Assembly (NCBI GenBank): GCA_029569475.1
Contig: JAKQSZ010000035.1
Span: 1 to 64,000 of the forward strand
Reading direction: 5' to 3'
DNA: 64,000 nt
DNA from: Candidatus Eiseniibacteriota bacterium
GTDB lineage: Bacteria; Eisenbacteria; RBG-16-71-46; CAIMUX01
Positions 25,088 to 33,909 of the stretch are shown piece after piece (positions within the stretch are counted from its first letter, which is position 1; every line of letters starts with the position of its first letter). The notes beneath the pieces were generated by a model, which worked only from the letters and a program-made list of their open reading frames with translations, had not been told where the DNA came from and did no database searches. Position numbers and translations under genes: made by a program.

Positions 25088-27082
25088 TTAGCTGGATTTC
25101 GTTGATCGCACGATCGTCGGCGTGATGGTCCGCCGGCTGAGTCCGTCCTCGGATATCGCGATGGTCTCCAGCGTCTGGCTTCCGTCTCCGAGCGGGAAGC
25201 GCAGAGTGAATGTCCCGTCCGGCCGCAGCGGAACCGTGACTCCCTGCACCGTGACGCTCGCGCCGGGCGCGGTAGCTCCGTGGATGACCAACTCCGTGTT
25301 GAGCACGAACCAGAACCCGCGCTCTGTTGTGTGCTCGGCAGAGTGTCCCTCCGGCTCTGCACTGTCGGAGCGTCCCGGCGGAGTGCTTGTACTTGGAGAC
25401 TCGGCGAAGGAGTGCTCTTGCCGCGAGGATGCCGCATCCTCCGCCCCGGGCCCTTGCTGGACGTCCGGGGTCGCGCTCAGCGACGCGGTGCGATCGACGA
25501 GGGGCTCAGGATCAAAGCGCGATGCTGACCGCAGGCTCTCGACGCTGTCCCGCGGCACGGACTCTCCGCCCTGGATCGCGTCGGCCGCCTGATCTTGCAC
25601 AGGCACGATCGGCTCTTCCCCGTTGCTCCATTCCGGCGTGTTGGTCAGCCCGGCCGTGTCCTCGAGCGAAGGCCACTCCGGCTCCGGCGCCGGAGCGTTG
25701 GGATCGGGCGCGGTCTCGACCGCATTGCTCGAGACGACCGGGAAGAACAACCCGTTGCGCGCCATGAACCCGATGTCCAGACGGTAGAGCCGGGCGGGAA
25801 GGTCAGCGGGAGCGTCGTGCGAGGTCGTGCCCTCCGCGAGCTCGATGTCGGTGAAGAGCGGAGCGGCGGCCCGCGGATGGCGCTTCGCCGGATAGGAGTG
25901 GAGCCGGGCCATGGAGCGCCGGTCGACCCACATCCCGCCCATCTCGCGGCGAGTCCTCTCCAGGGCCGGTTCCCCGATCTCCCAGAAGGCATGCAGAACC
26001 CTGGAATCCCGCAGCTGCAGCCGGCAACGATCGATCGAGTAGCTGACCGGGGAGGTGTCCGCCGGCGCTCCGCCGATTGCCGAGGGACGCGGCTCCGGAA
26101 CCTCCGCTGAAGGGACTCGTCCCGGGATGCGCTCGATCGGGCGCCGGTCGGGTCGCGGCGGCCGGGTGCGGCCGTACGAGCCATCCTGTGCGAACGAGGT
26201 TTCGCCGTCGATGCGACGGCGGTCCGGCGAGCCCGGCGGCAGCGGCCGGTCATCCGGCCGGCGCGATCGCGCCCCGGGGTGGTTTCGATCCCGCGCTCCG
26301 TCCCTGCGCAGACTCCGCTCGCGGCTGATGTACTCGGCGCGCGCGCGGATCCGTTCGGAACGCCGATCCTCGGGACGGCGATCGTCGGAACGCCGATCTT
26401 CAGGACGGTCCTGATCCGGGCGGCCCTGGTGGCCTCGCGGCCGGTTGTATTGCGGGACGTAAGCGCTGTTGCGGCGGGCTTCGCCGGTCCGGCGCAGTTC
26501 TTCCCGAGCTCCGAAGGAACGCTCGACGGCTCGCTGCCGCCCCCGCTCGGATCGGTCCTGGAGCGACTCGGATTGTACCGACGGCGGCCCCGCGGGACGT
26601 CGCAGCCGGGGGGGCGGTTGGCGCAGGTTGTGTCCCTGGGGCCCGCCGAGGAATCGGCCATAGTTCGGATCGCGTCCAAGCGCCACCGAGTTCCAGCCAG
26701 CGTCTTCATCGTCCTCGGGATCGTGACGCCCTTCGGGGCGCGGAGCCGCGGAGCGCCCCGGCTCCGGATCCCGCTGATCGACACGTGGCGAACGCGGGGC
26801 CGGCCGGGTGGAATCGGCCGAGTCGCGAGGAGAACCCGGTTCAGGCTCATCGCGCGGGGATGGCACTTCGGGTTCGCGCGCGGCCGGGCGGGACGCCTCC
26901 CCGGTTGCGCGCGCAGGCTGCCGGGTTGACGCGTCGGATGCGCGACCCCGCCCGGAGCCCAAGCTCGCGATGGCGGCGATCAGCTCGTCCTTGCTCATGG
27001 TGCTTCGACCTTTGACATCGCGGCGGCGGGCTTCTTCGAGAAGCTCCTGCCGTGTCATCTGACGCAATTCATCCTTGCGCAT
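25088..27082 (-). CDS. DUF4912-domain protein with N-terminal Rho-type SAP-like motif
   Basis: The 664-residue protein begins with a helix-extended-helix motif like the Rho N-terminal domain (LRQMTRQELLEEARRRDVKG, STMSKDELIAAIAS). About 280 residues of Arg/Pro/Asp/Ser-rich disorder follow (RRPEDRRSERIRARAEY-type repeats), then a DUF4912 domain (RCRLQLRDSRVLHAFWEIGE, DIELAEGTTSHDAPADLPAR, LYRLDIGFMARNGLFFPVV), more disorder and a beta tail (LNTELVIHGATAPGASVTVQ). ATG follows GGAGGAAG. The gene overlaps the upstream GH57 gene by 14 bp. DUF4912 commonly neighbours GH57/DUF1957-type glycan enzymes, so a role in glycan binding or regulation is inferred. Confidence 0.82.
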   Translation of the reverse strand: MRKDELRQMTRQELLEEARRRDVKGRSTMSKDELIAAIASLGSGRGRASDASTRQPARATGEASRPAAREPEVPSPRDEPEPGSPRDSADSTRPAPRSPRVDQRDPEPGRSAAPRPEGRHDPEDDEDAGWNSVALGRDPNYGRFLGGPQGHNLRQPPPRLRRPAGPPSVQSESLQDRSERGRQRAVERSFGAREELRRTGEARRNSAYVPQYNRPRGHQGRPDQDRPEDRRSDDRRPEDRRSERIRARAEYISRERSLRRDGARDRNHPGARSRRPDDRPLPPGSPDRRRIDGETSFAQDGSYGRTRPPRPDRRPIERIPGRVPSAEVPEPRPSAIGGAPADTSPVSYSIDRCRLQLRDSRVLHAFWEIGEPALERTRREMGGMWVDRRSMARLHSYPAKRHPRAAAPLFTDIELAEGTTSHDAPADLPARLYRLDIGFMARNGLFFPVVSSNAVETAPDPNAPAPEPEWPSLEDTAGLTNTPEWSNGEEPIVPVQDQAADAIQGGESVPRDSVESLRSASRFDPEPLVDRTASLSATPDVQQGPGAEDAASSRQEHSFAESPSTSTPPGRSDSAEPEGHSAEHTTERGFWFVLNTELVIHGATAPGASVTVQGVTVPLRPDGTFTLRFPLGDGSQTLETIAISEDGLSRRTITPTIVRSTKSS

Positions 27083-29771
27083 TCGGATGGCTTCCTCCGG
27101 CCTGAGAAGTTACAGGGCTCTCGCCCCGCATGGAAAACTCGCGCAGGATGGCGCAGAGTTCCAGATTGGCGTGGCCGGCGAGCTCCCGCAGGGCCGGCAC
27201 TCCTTCGGCGGTCTGATTGCGCTCGAGCGCGCTCTCGGAGAGCAGCTCCTCCAGTTCGTGGCGGAACCGCCGCACCAGTTCGTAGACCCTGACCTCAAGC
27301 CCCGTTCGCGGCAACGGGAGCCGCAGGCGATCCGCCCGGGCCAGGGTGGCGTACGCGAGTTGGACAGATTGTAGCGCATGTGCCGGGTCGCCTTCCACCA
27401 TGGCGGCGTCCAGGACCGCGTTGATCCACGAAGCGAGGGGCACCCCGACCACGGCGGCCTCGATACCGATGGAGAGCAGCTCCGAGTCCTGAAGCACGGC
27501 CGAAACGTCTTCCCACCAGTCCTCCGCCAGGTCGCTCGGGCGGCCCGGGGGCGTGCGGACGGGCATCGTCGAGGGCTCGCTGGTTCCCTCCCGTGCCGGC
27601 TCCGAGACGGGTCCCGCCTCGATCGCCAACAACGGGGTGACGGCCGGGATGCGCGCGGCCAGCGTGCGCAAGCGGTGATCCAGGCAGAACGCGGCCAGAT
27701 GCCGGTGCACCGGCGGCGCCGGCACCCCGAGATCGTTCAGCGCCCGCATGGGGGCGCGCGCGGTGCGGAAGATCTCCTGCAGCCGTTCGCCTTGCTCGTC
27801 CAGGCCTCGGCTCAAGGCATGGAGGGCGATCTTCTCCCGAACCTCCGGGGAGAGATCCCGAAGGTGGTAAGTGACATCCCCGGGCGAAAGACGCACGCTC
27901 TGCGCGGTGGGGGGTTCGCCGGTGACCGCGTAGGACCATCGCCAGCGCTGCCCGGTCATCCGATCGGTGACCTGGATCGATCCACGAGCGACGCTCCCCG
28001 CGCCGGCCTCCGCCGGCTCGGCGCGACCGGAACCGGTCCGATCCGGAGCCGCTGGGGCTGTGTCCCAGACAATCGGATCTGAAGAGACCGCACCGGAGAG
28101 GACGCGATCCGCGGAGATGACCTCTTCTTCCGTCTGGGCAATGGCGGCGGGGCCAGAGGACCCGGAGGCGAGGTCGAATCGGAAGAGCCGGCGGGTGAGG
28201 GGACGTTCCAGGTCCACGGTTTCGAAGACCGCCTGTGTGGCCGCCATCTCCGGCCCGAATCGCCGCGGCAGGACAGCTTTGCGGAAGACGTTGGCCCCGT
28301 TGCCCCACTCCGGCAGGTTCGAGCGGGCCTGCTCGAGATAGCGGAGGAGAAGCGGCTGCAGGGGTTCGGCCACGAACGGCTGCGCCAGTTCGCAGGCACG
28401 CGCGGCGTAGCAGAGATTCTGCTGCACCTCGATTCCGGAGATGTCCGCGAAGAACCAAGCGCAGCTCGTATACATCAGCATGGCCTGATGGCAGGCCTCC
28501 AGGAGCATCCAGAGGTGGGTGCGCGTCTCGGCGTCGATGCTGGAACGGAGATGGCGCGCCAGAAAAGCTTCCCGGGTTTCTTCGTCCGGGCTGAGCAGCA
28601 CGCTGATGTAGTCGTCGCGCGCCGCCCATGGGTCTTTGAGGATCGGACTGGTCCGCACGAGCCACGCGTTCTGGATCTGGTCCCGCACCGCGTCCAGTCC
28701 GCGCCGCAGGGGCGTGCGCCAGCGCTGGCTCCATCCCGGCTGTCCTCCGGTGGAGCAGCCGCAATCACGGGTCCAGCGGCCGATGCCGTGGACGCAGGAC
28801 CATGCCGTGCCTTCACCGGTTTCGGTGAACTCCAGTTCCACCTCGTCCTGGGGCGGGCATGCGGAGAGGAACTCGCCGTAGTTCATCAGGCGCATCCGGC
28901 GTTCGGGAGCGAGGTCGTGGATGAACGAAGACAGGCACATGTCGGCAAACGGTTCATGGTGGCCGTAGATCTCCCCGTCGGTCGCGAGGTGAACGAGCAT
29001 CTCCTGGCCCAGGCCGCGGCCGGCTTCTTCGAGACGTGCCGAGAAATCGTGCGCGTCGCGGAGCAGATGCTCAAAGGAAACCGCGGATGCAAGACCCGGA
29101 TCATAGAAAAAGACGGTGATGGCCTGGCCGCGCTGGCCGGGAACGTTGACGGCGCAGCGGTAGGGACGGCGAGTGTCGATCGGTTGGCCGGCCGAGACAT
29201 CCTTCCAGGCATGCTCGCCCAAGCGGCGCCAGCGGCGCGCCTGGTTCGGCGCCAGGATGAGGTACCGGATGCCCGCCTGGGTCACGACCTGCAGGGTCTC
29301 TTCATCGGCCGCTGTCTCGGGCAGCCAGAGTCCCTCGCTCCGGCGCGCGAACCGGTGCTCGAAGTCCCGCAGGCCCCAACGCACCTGCGTCCACTTGTCC
29401 CGGTAGTTGGCCAGCGGAAGGATCATGTGATTGTAGCCCTGCGCGATTGCGTTGCCGTGGCCGCCGTGCCGGATGACGCTGTCGCGGTCGGCCTCCTGGA
29501 TCCTCCGGTAGATGTCGGGGAAGCGGCGCTCCAGGTCGCTCAGGAGCGTGGGGCCGAAGTCAAAGGAGATATGCGCGTAGTTGTTCACCAGCGCGCGGAT
29601 CCGTCCGTGAGGATCCAACACGCGGCTGGAGGCATTGGGCCCGTAGCACTGCTCGGCGATCTTTTCATTCCAGTCGTGTGCCGGGGCCGCTCCTTCCTGC
29701 AGGGGGATCTCTCCGGTCCACGGGTTCTCTCGCGGAGGTTGGTAGAAGTGTCCGTGAATCGTCAGGTTCAT
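27069..29771 (-). CDS. Glycoside hydrolase family 57 protein with DUF3536
   Basis: The 900-residue protein starts NLTIHGHFYQPPRENPW, the first GH57 motif, and carries HGGHGNAIAQGYNHMILPL, SEGLWLPETAADEETL and LATDGEIYGHHEPFADM, the further conserved blocks of the family with candidate catalytic Glu/Asp residues. The C-terminal half matches the DUF3536 type (SCAWFFADISGIEVQQNLCY, HLAAFCLDHRLRTL, SIGIEAAVVGVPLASW). No signal peptide is present, so it acts in the cytoplasm, probably on an alpha-glucan such as glycogen or maltodextrin as an amylase or branching-type enzyme. ATG follows GAGGAACGA. Downstream DUF4912 overlaps by 14 bp, indicating translational coupling. Confidence 0.88.
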   Translation of the reverse strand: MNLTIHGHFYQPPRENPWTGEIPLQEGAAPAHDWNEKIAEQCYGPNASSRVLDPHGRIRALVNNYAHISFDFGPTLLSDLERRFPDIYRRIQEADRDSVIRHGGHGNAIAQGYNHMILPLANYRDKWTQVRWGLRDFEHRFARRSEGLWLPETAADEETLQVVTQAGIRYLILAPNQARRWRRLGEHAWKDVSAGQPIDTRRPYRCAVNVPGQRGQAITVFFYDPGLASAVSFEHLLRDAHDFSARLEEAGRGLGQEMLVHLATDGEIYGHHEPFADMCLSSFIHDLAPERRMRLMNYGEFLSACPPQDEVELEFTETGEGTAWSCVHGIGRWTRDCGCSTGGQPGWSQRWRTPLRRGLDAVRDQIQNAWLVRTSPILKDPWAARDDYISVLLSPDEETREAFLARHLRSSIDAETRTHLWMLLEACHQAMLMYTSCAWFFADISGIEVQQNLCYAARACELAQPFVAEPLQPLLLRYLEQARSNLPEWGNGANVFRKAVLPRRFGPEMAATQAVFETVDLERPLTRRLFRFDLASGSSGPAAIAQTEEEVISADRVLSGAVSSDPIVWDTAPAAPDRTGSGRAEPAEAGAGSVARGSIQVTDRMTGQRWRWSYAVTGEPPTAQSVRLSPGDVTYHLRDLSPEVREKIALHALSRGLDEQGERLQEIFRTARAPMRALNDLGVPAPPVHRHLAAFCLDHRLRTLAARIPAVTPLLAIEAGPVSEPAREGTSEPSTMPVRTPPGRPSDLAEDWWEDVSAVLQDSELLSIGIEAAVVGVPLASWINAVLDAAMVEGDPAHALQSVQLAYATLARADRLRLPLPRTGLEVRVYELVRRFRHELEELLSESALERNQTAEGVPALRELAGHANLELCAILREFSMRGESPVTSQAGGSHPNAQG

Positions 29772-30449
29772 TCGTTCCTCGTGCGTGCTTCAGGCTTCTC
29801 CGGGAGCGGCTGGCCGATGGCCCGGACACGCGCCGGGTCCCGGCACGGGCTTCATCGGACCTTCATGAAGGCTGCGCTCATCAACGTTCAGACCATGGTC
29901 CACGGGGAACGATGGTCGGACGGTACGACGCGCCGTTCGGGAACTGGCCTTGGATTCGGAGGTCGCATCGAGCCCCACGCCTGTGAACGACGGTCTTCCC
30001 GCGCGCCTGCGCTGGGGGGCTCGGCTTCGCCGGATTCAAGCACACCCTCTCCCTCAAGTCAACCTGACGGGCCGCCCGGGCCGGAAACGACAGATGTGCT
30101 GGCCTCCCTCTCTGTTCGGCGTGGGGCGGTCTTTTCTTTGGCGAAGTCCTGGCTCCAGAGTCCGCCTCGCGGGTCCGCAGCGGAGGCGGGACAGCGATCC
30201 ACCCGATGGCCGGACCGCGGCCAGGGCGGGCACCGCCGGGCCAGCGCGATAGACCGCCTGGACACCATGATCGCTACGCGGCGCACCCCCGGCGGCCATA
30301 CCGCAGTGCGGCGTTGATGGCGTACACTTCGCCGGACGCCCCGTCCGGAGCCTGTACAGCGCCGGCGGGCGGCCGGGCTCGCATCCGAGCCGCCCCTTCA
30401 GCCGATCTCCGGCGGGGTCAGCGAAGTTCGCCCGGATCCAGGAGGACTC
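29772..30449. other. Intergenic between divergent genes
   Basis: No gene is supported in 678 bp between the GH57 gene and the exported tricorn homologue. The promoters of both must lie here. No strong hairpin, repeat or operator was found; open frames crossing it are shadows extended from the GH57 region. Confidence 0.45.
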
Positions 30450-33400
30450 ATGTTGCGGTCGATCTGCCGGATCTCCTATATCGCCCTTCCTCTCGCCCTG
30501 GGCCTCGGCGCGAGTCCATCCATGGCTCGCGTCGGCTACTACCGGTCTCCCGACATCCAAGGCGACACTGTCGTCTTCTCCTGCGAAGGGGACCTCTGGG
30601 CGGTCCCGGCGGACGGCGGCGATGCCCGGCGTCTGACCACCTGGCCCGGGACGGAGGGCACGCCCCGGATCTCGCCGGATGGCCGGTGGATCGCTTTTTC
30701 CGGCACGTATGACGGCAACCGCGACGTCTACATCATTCCCTTCGGGGGCGGAGAGCCCCGGAGGTTGACCTGGCATCCCGCCGTCGACGAACCGATCGCC
30801 TGGACGCACGACAGCACCACGCTCTACTTCTCCAGTCGCCGGGAGCACCCCCATGGCGATGCCGAGTTGTACACGATCTCCCCGGAAGGCGGCGACCCCT
30901 CGAAGGTGCCGATCGGGCCGGTCGCGACCCTCGGAATCGAACCCGAAACGGGCACGTTCGCCTTCACCCGCACCAGGGGCGGCGGGACCTGGAAACGTTA
31001 CCGTGGCGGAACGGCGGCGGACATCTGGGTGGGCGATCCGTCGGGAGGATCTTTTCGGCAGATCACCCACTTTGCCGGGATGGACGCGCACCCCATGTGG
31101 TTTGCCGGACGGATCTACTTCTTCAGCGACCAGGGCGGCACCGTCAACCTCTGGTCGATGCAACCGGACGGAGAAGGCCGCACCCAGCACACCGACTTCC
31201 AGAGCTGGGACGCCCGCTTTCCTTCCATGGATGCCCGGGGTCGCATCGTCTTCGGCCTGGCCGGGGATCTGCAGATCCACGATCTGAACTCCGGCCGGAC
31301 CACGCCGCTAGAGATCGAACTACCGAGCGAGCGCCTGCTCACCCGCACGCGCTATCCGGACGCTGTGCAGTACCTCACCGATTTCGCGCTGGCTCCCGAC
31401 GGGGAGCGCCTGGCCATCTCCACCCGGGGGGAGATCTTCTCCGTGGCCGTCAAGGACGGGGTGACCCTGCCGGTCACGCGCGGCAGTGGCGCGCGGGAAA
31501 CGCGGATCAGCTACGACCGCAAGGGGGAGAAGCTCTACTTCATCACCGACGCCTCGGGGGAGGAGATGATCGCCTCCGCCGACGCTTGGGGGCGAGACAC
31601 GCCCGAGACCTACTCCTCGGCGCCGGGCAGCTCGTGGCACTTCCGTCCTGTTCCTTCCCCCGACGGCCGGTGGATCGCCTACAGCGATCAGAGCCAGACC
31701 CTCTTCGTCCGCCCGATCGGAGGCGGGGACGCTCGCCGGGTGGATCAATCGGAGCTGGCGGAGATCACCGACTATGCCTGGAGCCCCGACGGCCGCTGGC
31801 TGGCCTATTCCAAGCAGAATTCGGTCGAGTTCGGATCGATCCACATCTATGACGTGAAAGATGGATCCGTCCATGCGGTCACGGGCGAGTACACCAACGA
31901 TCACTCGCCGTGCTGGGATCCAGATGGAAGATATCTCTACTTCCTCAGCGACCGGACCGTCAATCCCGCGATCGGCTGGAGCGACTTCGAAACCATTCAC
32001 ATCAAGCCCATCCGCCCCTATCTGCTCCTGCTTCGCGACGATGTGCACAATCCCTTCCTGCGGGATGCGGGCGCTCCTCCCGGCACGGGAACGCCGCGCG
32101 AGGAGGACGAGGACGGATACGATGGCCGTGACGGCGACGGGTCCGGCCGGGACGGCGATCGGAGGGACCGGTTCGACGGGGGCGATCGCCGCGACCGGTC
32201 CGATGGGGGCGATCGTGAGGGCGCTCGTCGTGACCGCGCCGGCCGCGACGATCGAAGCGAGAACCGGGGAAGTGACCCTGACGCGCCGATCGTCCCGATC
32301 GAGATCGACTTCGATGGGCTGGCGGCGCGCGTCGAGGAACTGCCGGTGGCGGCCGGCAACTACTTTCGGCCTTCCGCCACCCGTCATGCTCTCTTCTACA
32401 TCTCCACCCCGGTGCAGGGCTTGTCCGAGGAGGAGCCGGAAGAGTGGGGCGATGAACCGGACCAACCCTCCGGTGTCCTGATGATGTTCGACCTGAAGAG
32501 GAAGAAGGTGGAGACCTTTCTGGAGGGGGTATCCGCCTACGATCTCCAGCCGCGCCGCGAGCGCATCGCCGTGATGAAGCAGCGGGGCCGGATCTACGTC
32601 CTCGACACTCACGGGCCGCCCAGAGCCGAGGAGCTCGAGGAGAAGCGCGTCTCCCTGGATGATGTGGTCGTCGAACTGGATCCCCGGGAGGAGTGGCGCC
32701 AGATGTATCTCGAGGCCTGGCGCAACATGAGGGACTTCTACTGGGATCCGTCCATGCACGGCGTCGACTGGGCCGCCGTGCGCGACCAGTACATAGCTCT
32801 GCTCCCCCGGATCACGACTCAAGGCGAGCTGCAGGACCTGATCGCCGAGACGATCGGAGAGCTGTCGAACTCGCACACCTACGTCTGGGGGGGCGACCCC
32901 GGGGTGATTGTGCCCGAGCGTCCGGTCGGCCTGCTTGGTGCGGTCCTGCGGCGGGAGGGCCGGGCTTTCCGGGTGGAGCGCATCTACCGCGGCGATGATG
33001 CCGACCGCATCCGTTCCGCTCTGTCGGAACCCGGCGCGATGGTTCGGGAAGGCGAGTACATCCTGGCCATCAACCACGAACCTGTCCGCGAAGGAGAGCC
33101 GCTGGAGGCGATGCTGGAGAATCGGGCCGGCCAGGAAATCCTCCTGACGGTCAACACGCGCCCGCAAGACTCCGGCGCGCGCCGGGTGGTCGTCCGTGCC
33201 ATGACCGAGGCGCGCGAGCGGGCTTTGCGCTACGCCGATTGGGTGCGCCAGAACCGCGAGTATGTCCTCCGCCAGACCGGCGGCCGGATCGGCTACGTGC
33301 ACATCCCGGACATGGGCAGCCGCGGGCTGCGCGAGTTCCAGACGTGGTTCCATCCCCAGCTCTCGCGCGAGGGAATGGTCGTGGATGCCCGTTGGAATGG

Positions 33401-33908
33401 CGGAGGATTTGTTTCCCAACTCGTGGTCTCACGTCTGCTGCGCCAGATCCTGATCTGGGATCGCGCGCGTTGGGGAGGCGTCTACACCTATCCCAGCCGG
33501 GTGTTGAACGGTCCGTTCGTGGTCTTGACCAACGAGCACGCCGGTTCGGATGGAGACCTTTTCGCGGCGGCCATCCAGACGGCCGGCGCCGCTCCCATCA
33601 TCGGGAAGCGCTCCTGGGGCGGCGTGGTCGGCATCCGCGGCGACAAGCCGCTCCAGGACCTCGGGATGGTCACCCATCCGGAGTACGCCTGGTGGCAGTC
33701 GCGCAACGGCTGGGGATTGGAGAACCACGGGGTGGACCCCGACATCGTGGTCGAGAACCTTCCCCAGGATGTCGGACGGGGCGTTGATGCGCAGCTCGAT
33801 CGCGCGATCCAGGAAGTGCTGAAGCGGCACGCCGAGAAACCTCCGCAAAGGCCGGTTTTCGGTCCGGCACCGGACCACAGCCGCGAGGCATTCCGGCGGG
33901 AGCGCTGA
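30450..33908 (+). CDS. Exported tricorn protease homologue (S41)
   Basis: The 1152-residue protein has a signal peptide (ISYIALPLALGLGASPSMA) after CAGGAGGACTC. Two beta-propeller regions (repeats like SPDGRWIAFSG and SPDGRWLAYSK) are followed by an Arg/Asp/Gly-rich insert (about 550-610), then the core C1 helical domain, a PDZ-like domain (FRVERIYRGDDADRI) and the S41 C2 domain. Catalytic residues correspond to His809 (LSNSHTY), Ser1033 (EHAGSDGD) and Glu1091 (GLENHGVDPD). Tricorn normally acts in the cytoplasm on oligopeptides from the proteasome; an exported version would work in the periplasm or outside. The next gene begins 1 bp after the stop. Confidence 0.9.
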   Translation: MLRSICRISYIALPLALGLGASPSMARVGYYRSPDIQGDTVVFSCEGDLWAVPADGGDARRLTTWPGTEGTPRISPDGRWIAFSGTYDGNRDVYIIPFGGGEPRRLTWHPAVDEPIAWTHDSTTLYFSSRREHPHGDAELYTISPEGGDPSKVPIGPVATLGIEPETGTFAFTRTRGGGTWKRYRGGTAADIWVGDPSGGSFRQITHFAGMDAHPMWFAGRIYFFSDQGGTVNLWSMQPDGEGRTQHTDFQSWDARFPSMDARGRIVFGLAGDLQIHDLNSGRTTPLEIELPSERLLTRTRYPDAVQYLTDFALAPDGERLAISTRGEIFSVAVKDGVTLPVTRGSGARETRISYDRKGEKLYFITDASGEEMIASADAWGRDTPETYSSAPGSSWHFRPVPSPDGRWIAYSDQSQTLFVRPIGGGDARRVDQSELAEITDYAWSPDGRWLAYSKQNSVEFGSIHIYDVKDGSVHAVTGEYTNDHSPCWDPDGRYLYFLSDRTVNPAIGWSDFETIHIKPIRPYLLLLRDDVHNPFLRDAGAPPGTGTPREEDEDGYDGRDGDGSGRDGDRRDRFDGGDRRDRSDGGDREGARRDRAGRDDRSENRGSDPDAPIVPIEIDFDGLAARVEELPVAAGNYFRPSATRHALFYISTPVQGLSEEEPEEWGDEPDQPSGVLMMFDLKRKKVETFLEGVSAYDLQPRRERIAVMKQRGRIYVLDTHGPPRAEELEEKRVSLDDVVVELDPREEWRQMYLEAWRNMRDFYWDPSMHGVDWAAVRDQYIALLPRITTQGELQDLIAETIGELSNSHTYVWGGDPGVIVPERPVGLLGAVLRREGRAFRVERIYRGDDADRIRSALSEPGAMVREGEYILAINHEPVREGEPLEAMLENRAGQEILLTVNTRPQDSGARRVVVRAMTEARERALRYADWVRQNREYVLRQTGGRIGYVHIPDMGSRGLREFQTWFHPQLSREGMVVDARWNGGGFVSQLVVSRLLRQILIWDRARWGGVYTYPSRVLNGPFVVLTNEHAGSDGDLFAAAIQTAGAAPIIGKRSWGGVVGIRGDKPLQDLGMVTHPEYAWWQSRNGWGLENHGVDPDIVVENLPQDVGRGVDAQLDRAIQEVLKRHAEKPPQRPVFGPAPDHSREAFRRER

Positions 33909-33909
33909 C

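Noticed and set aside
28488..30317. 609-codon open frame on the plus strand
   Set aside because: Antisense to the GH57 gene and running on into the intergenic region without coding character.
31320..33419. 699-codon open frame on the minus strand
   Set aside because: Antisense to the exported tricorn gene; no motif, no ribosome site, shadow composition.
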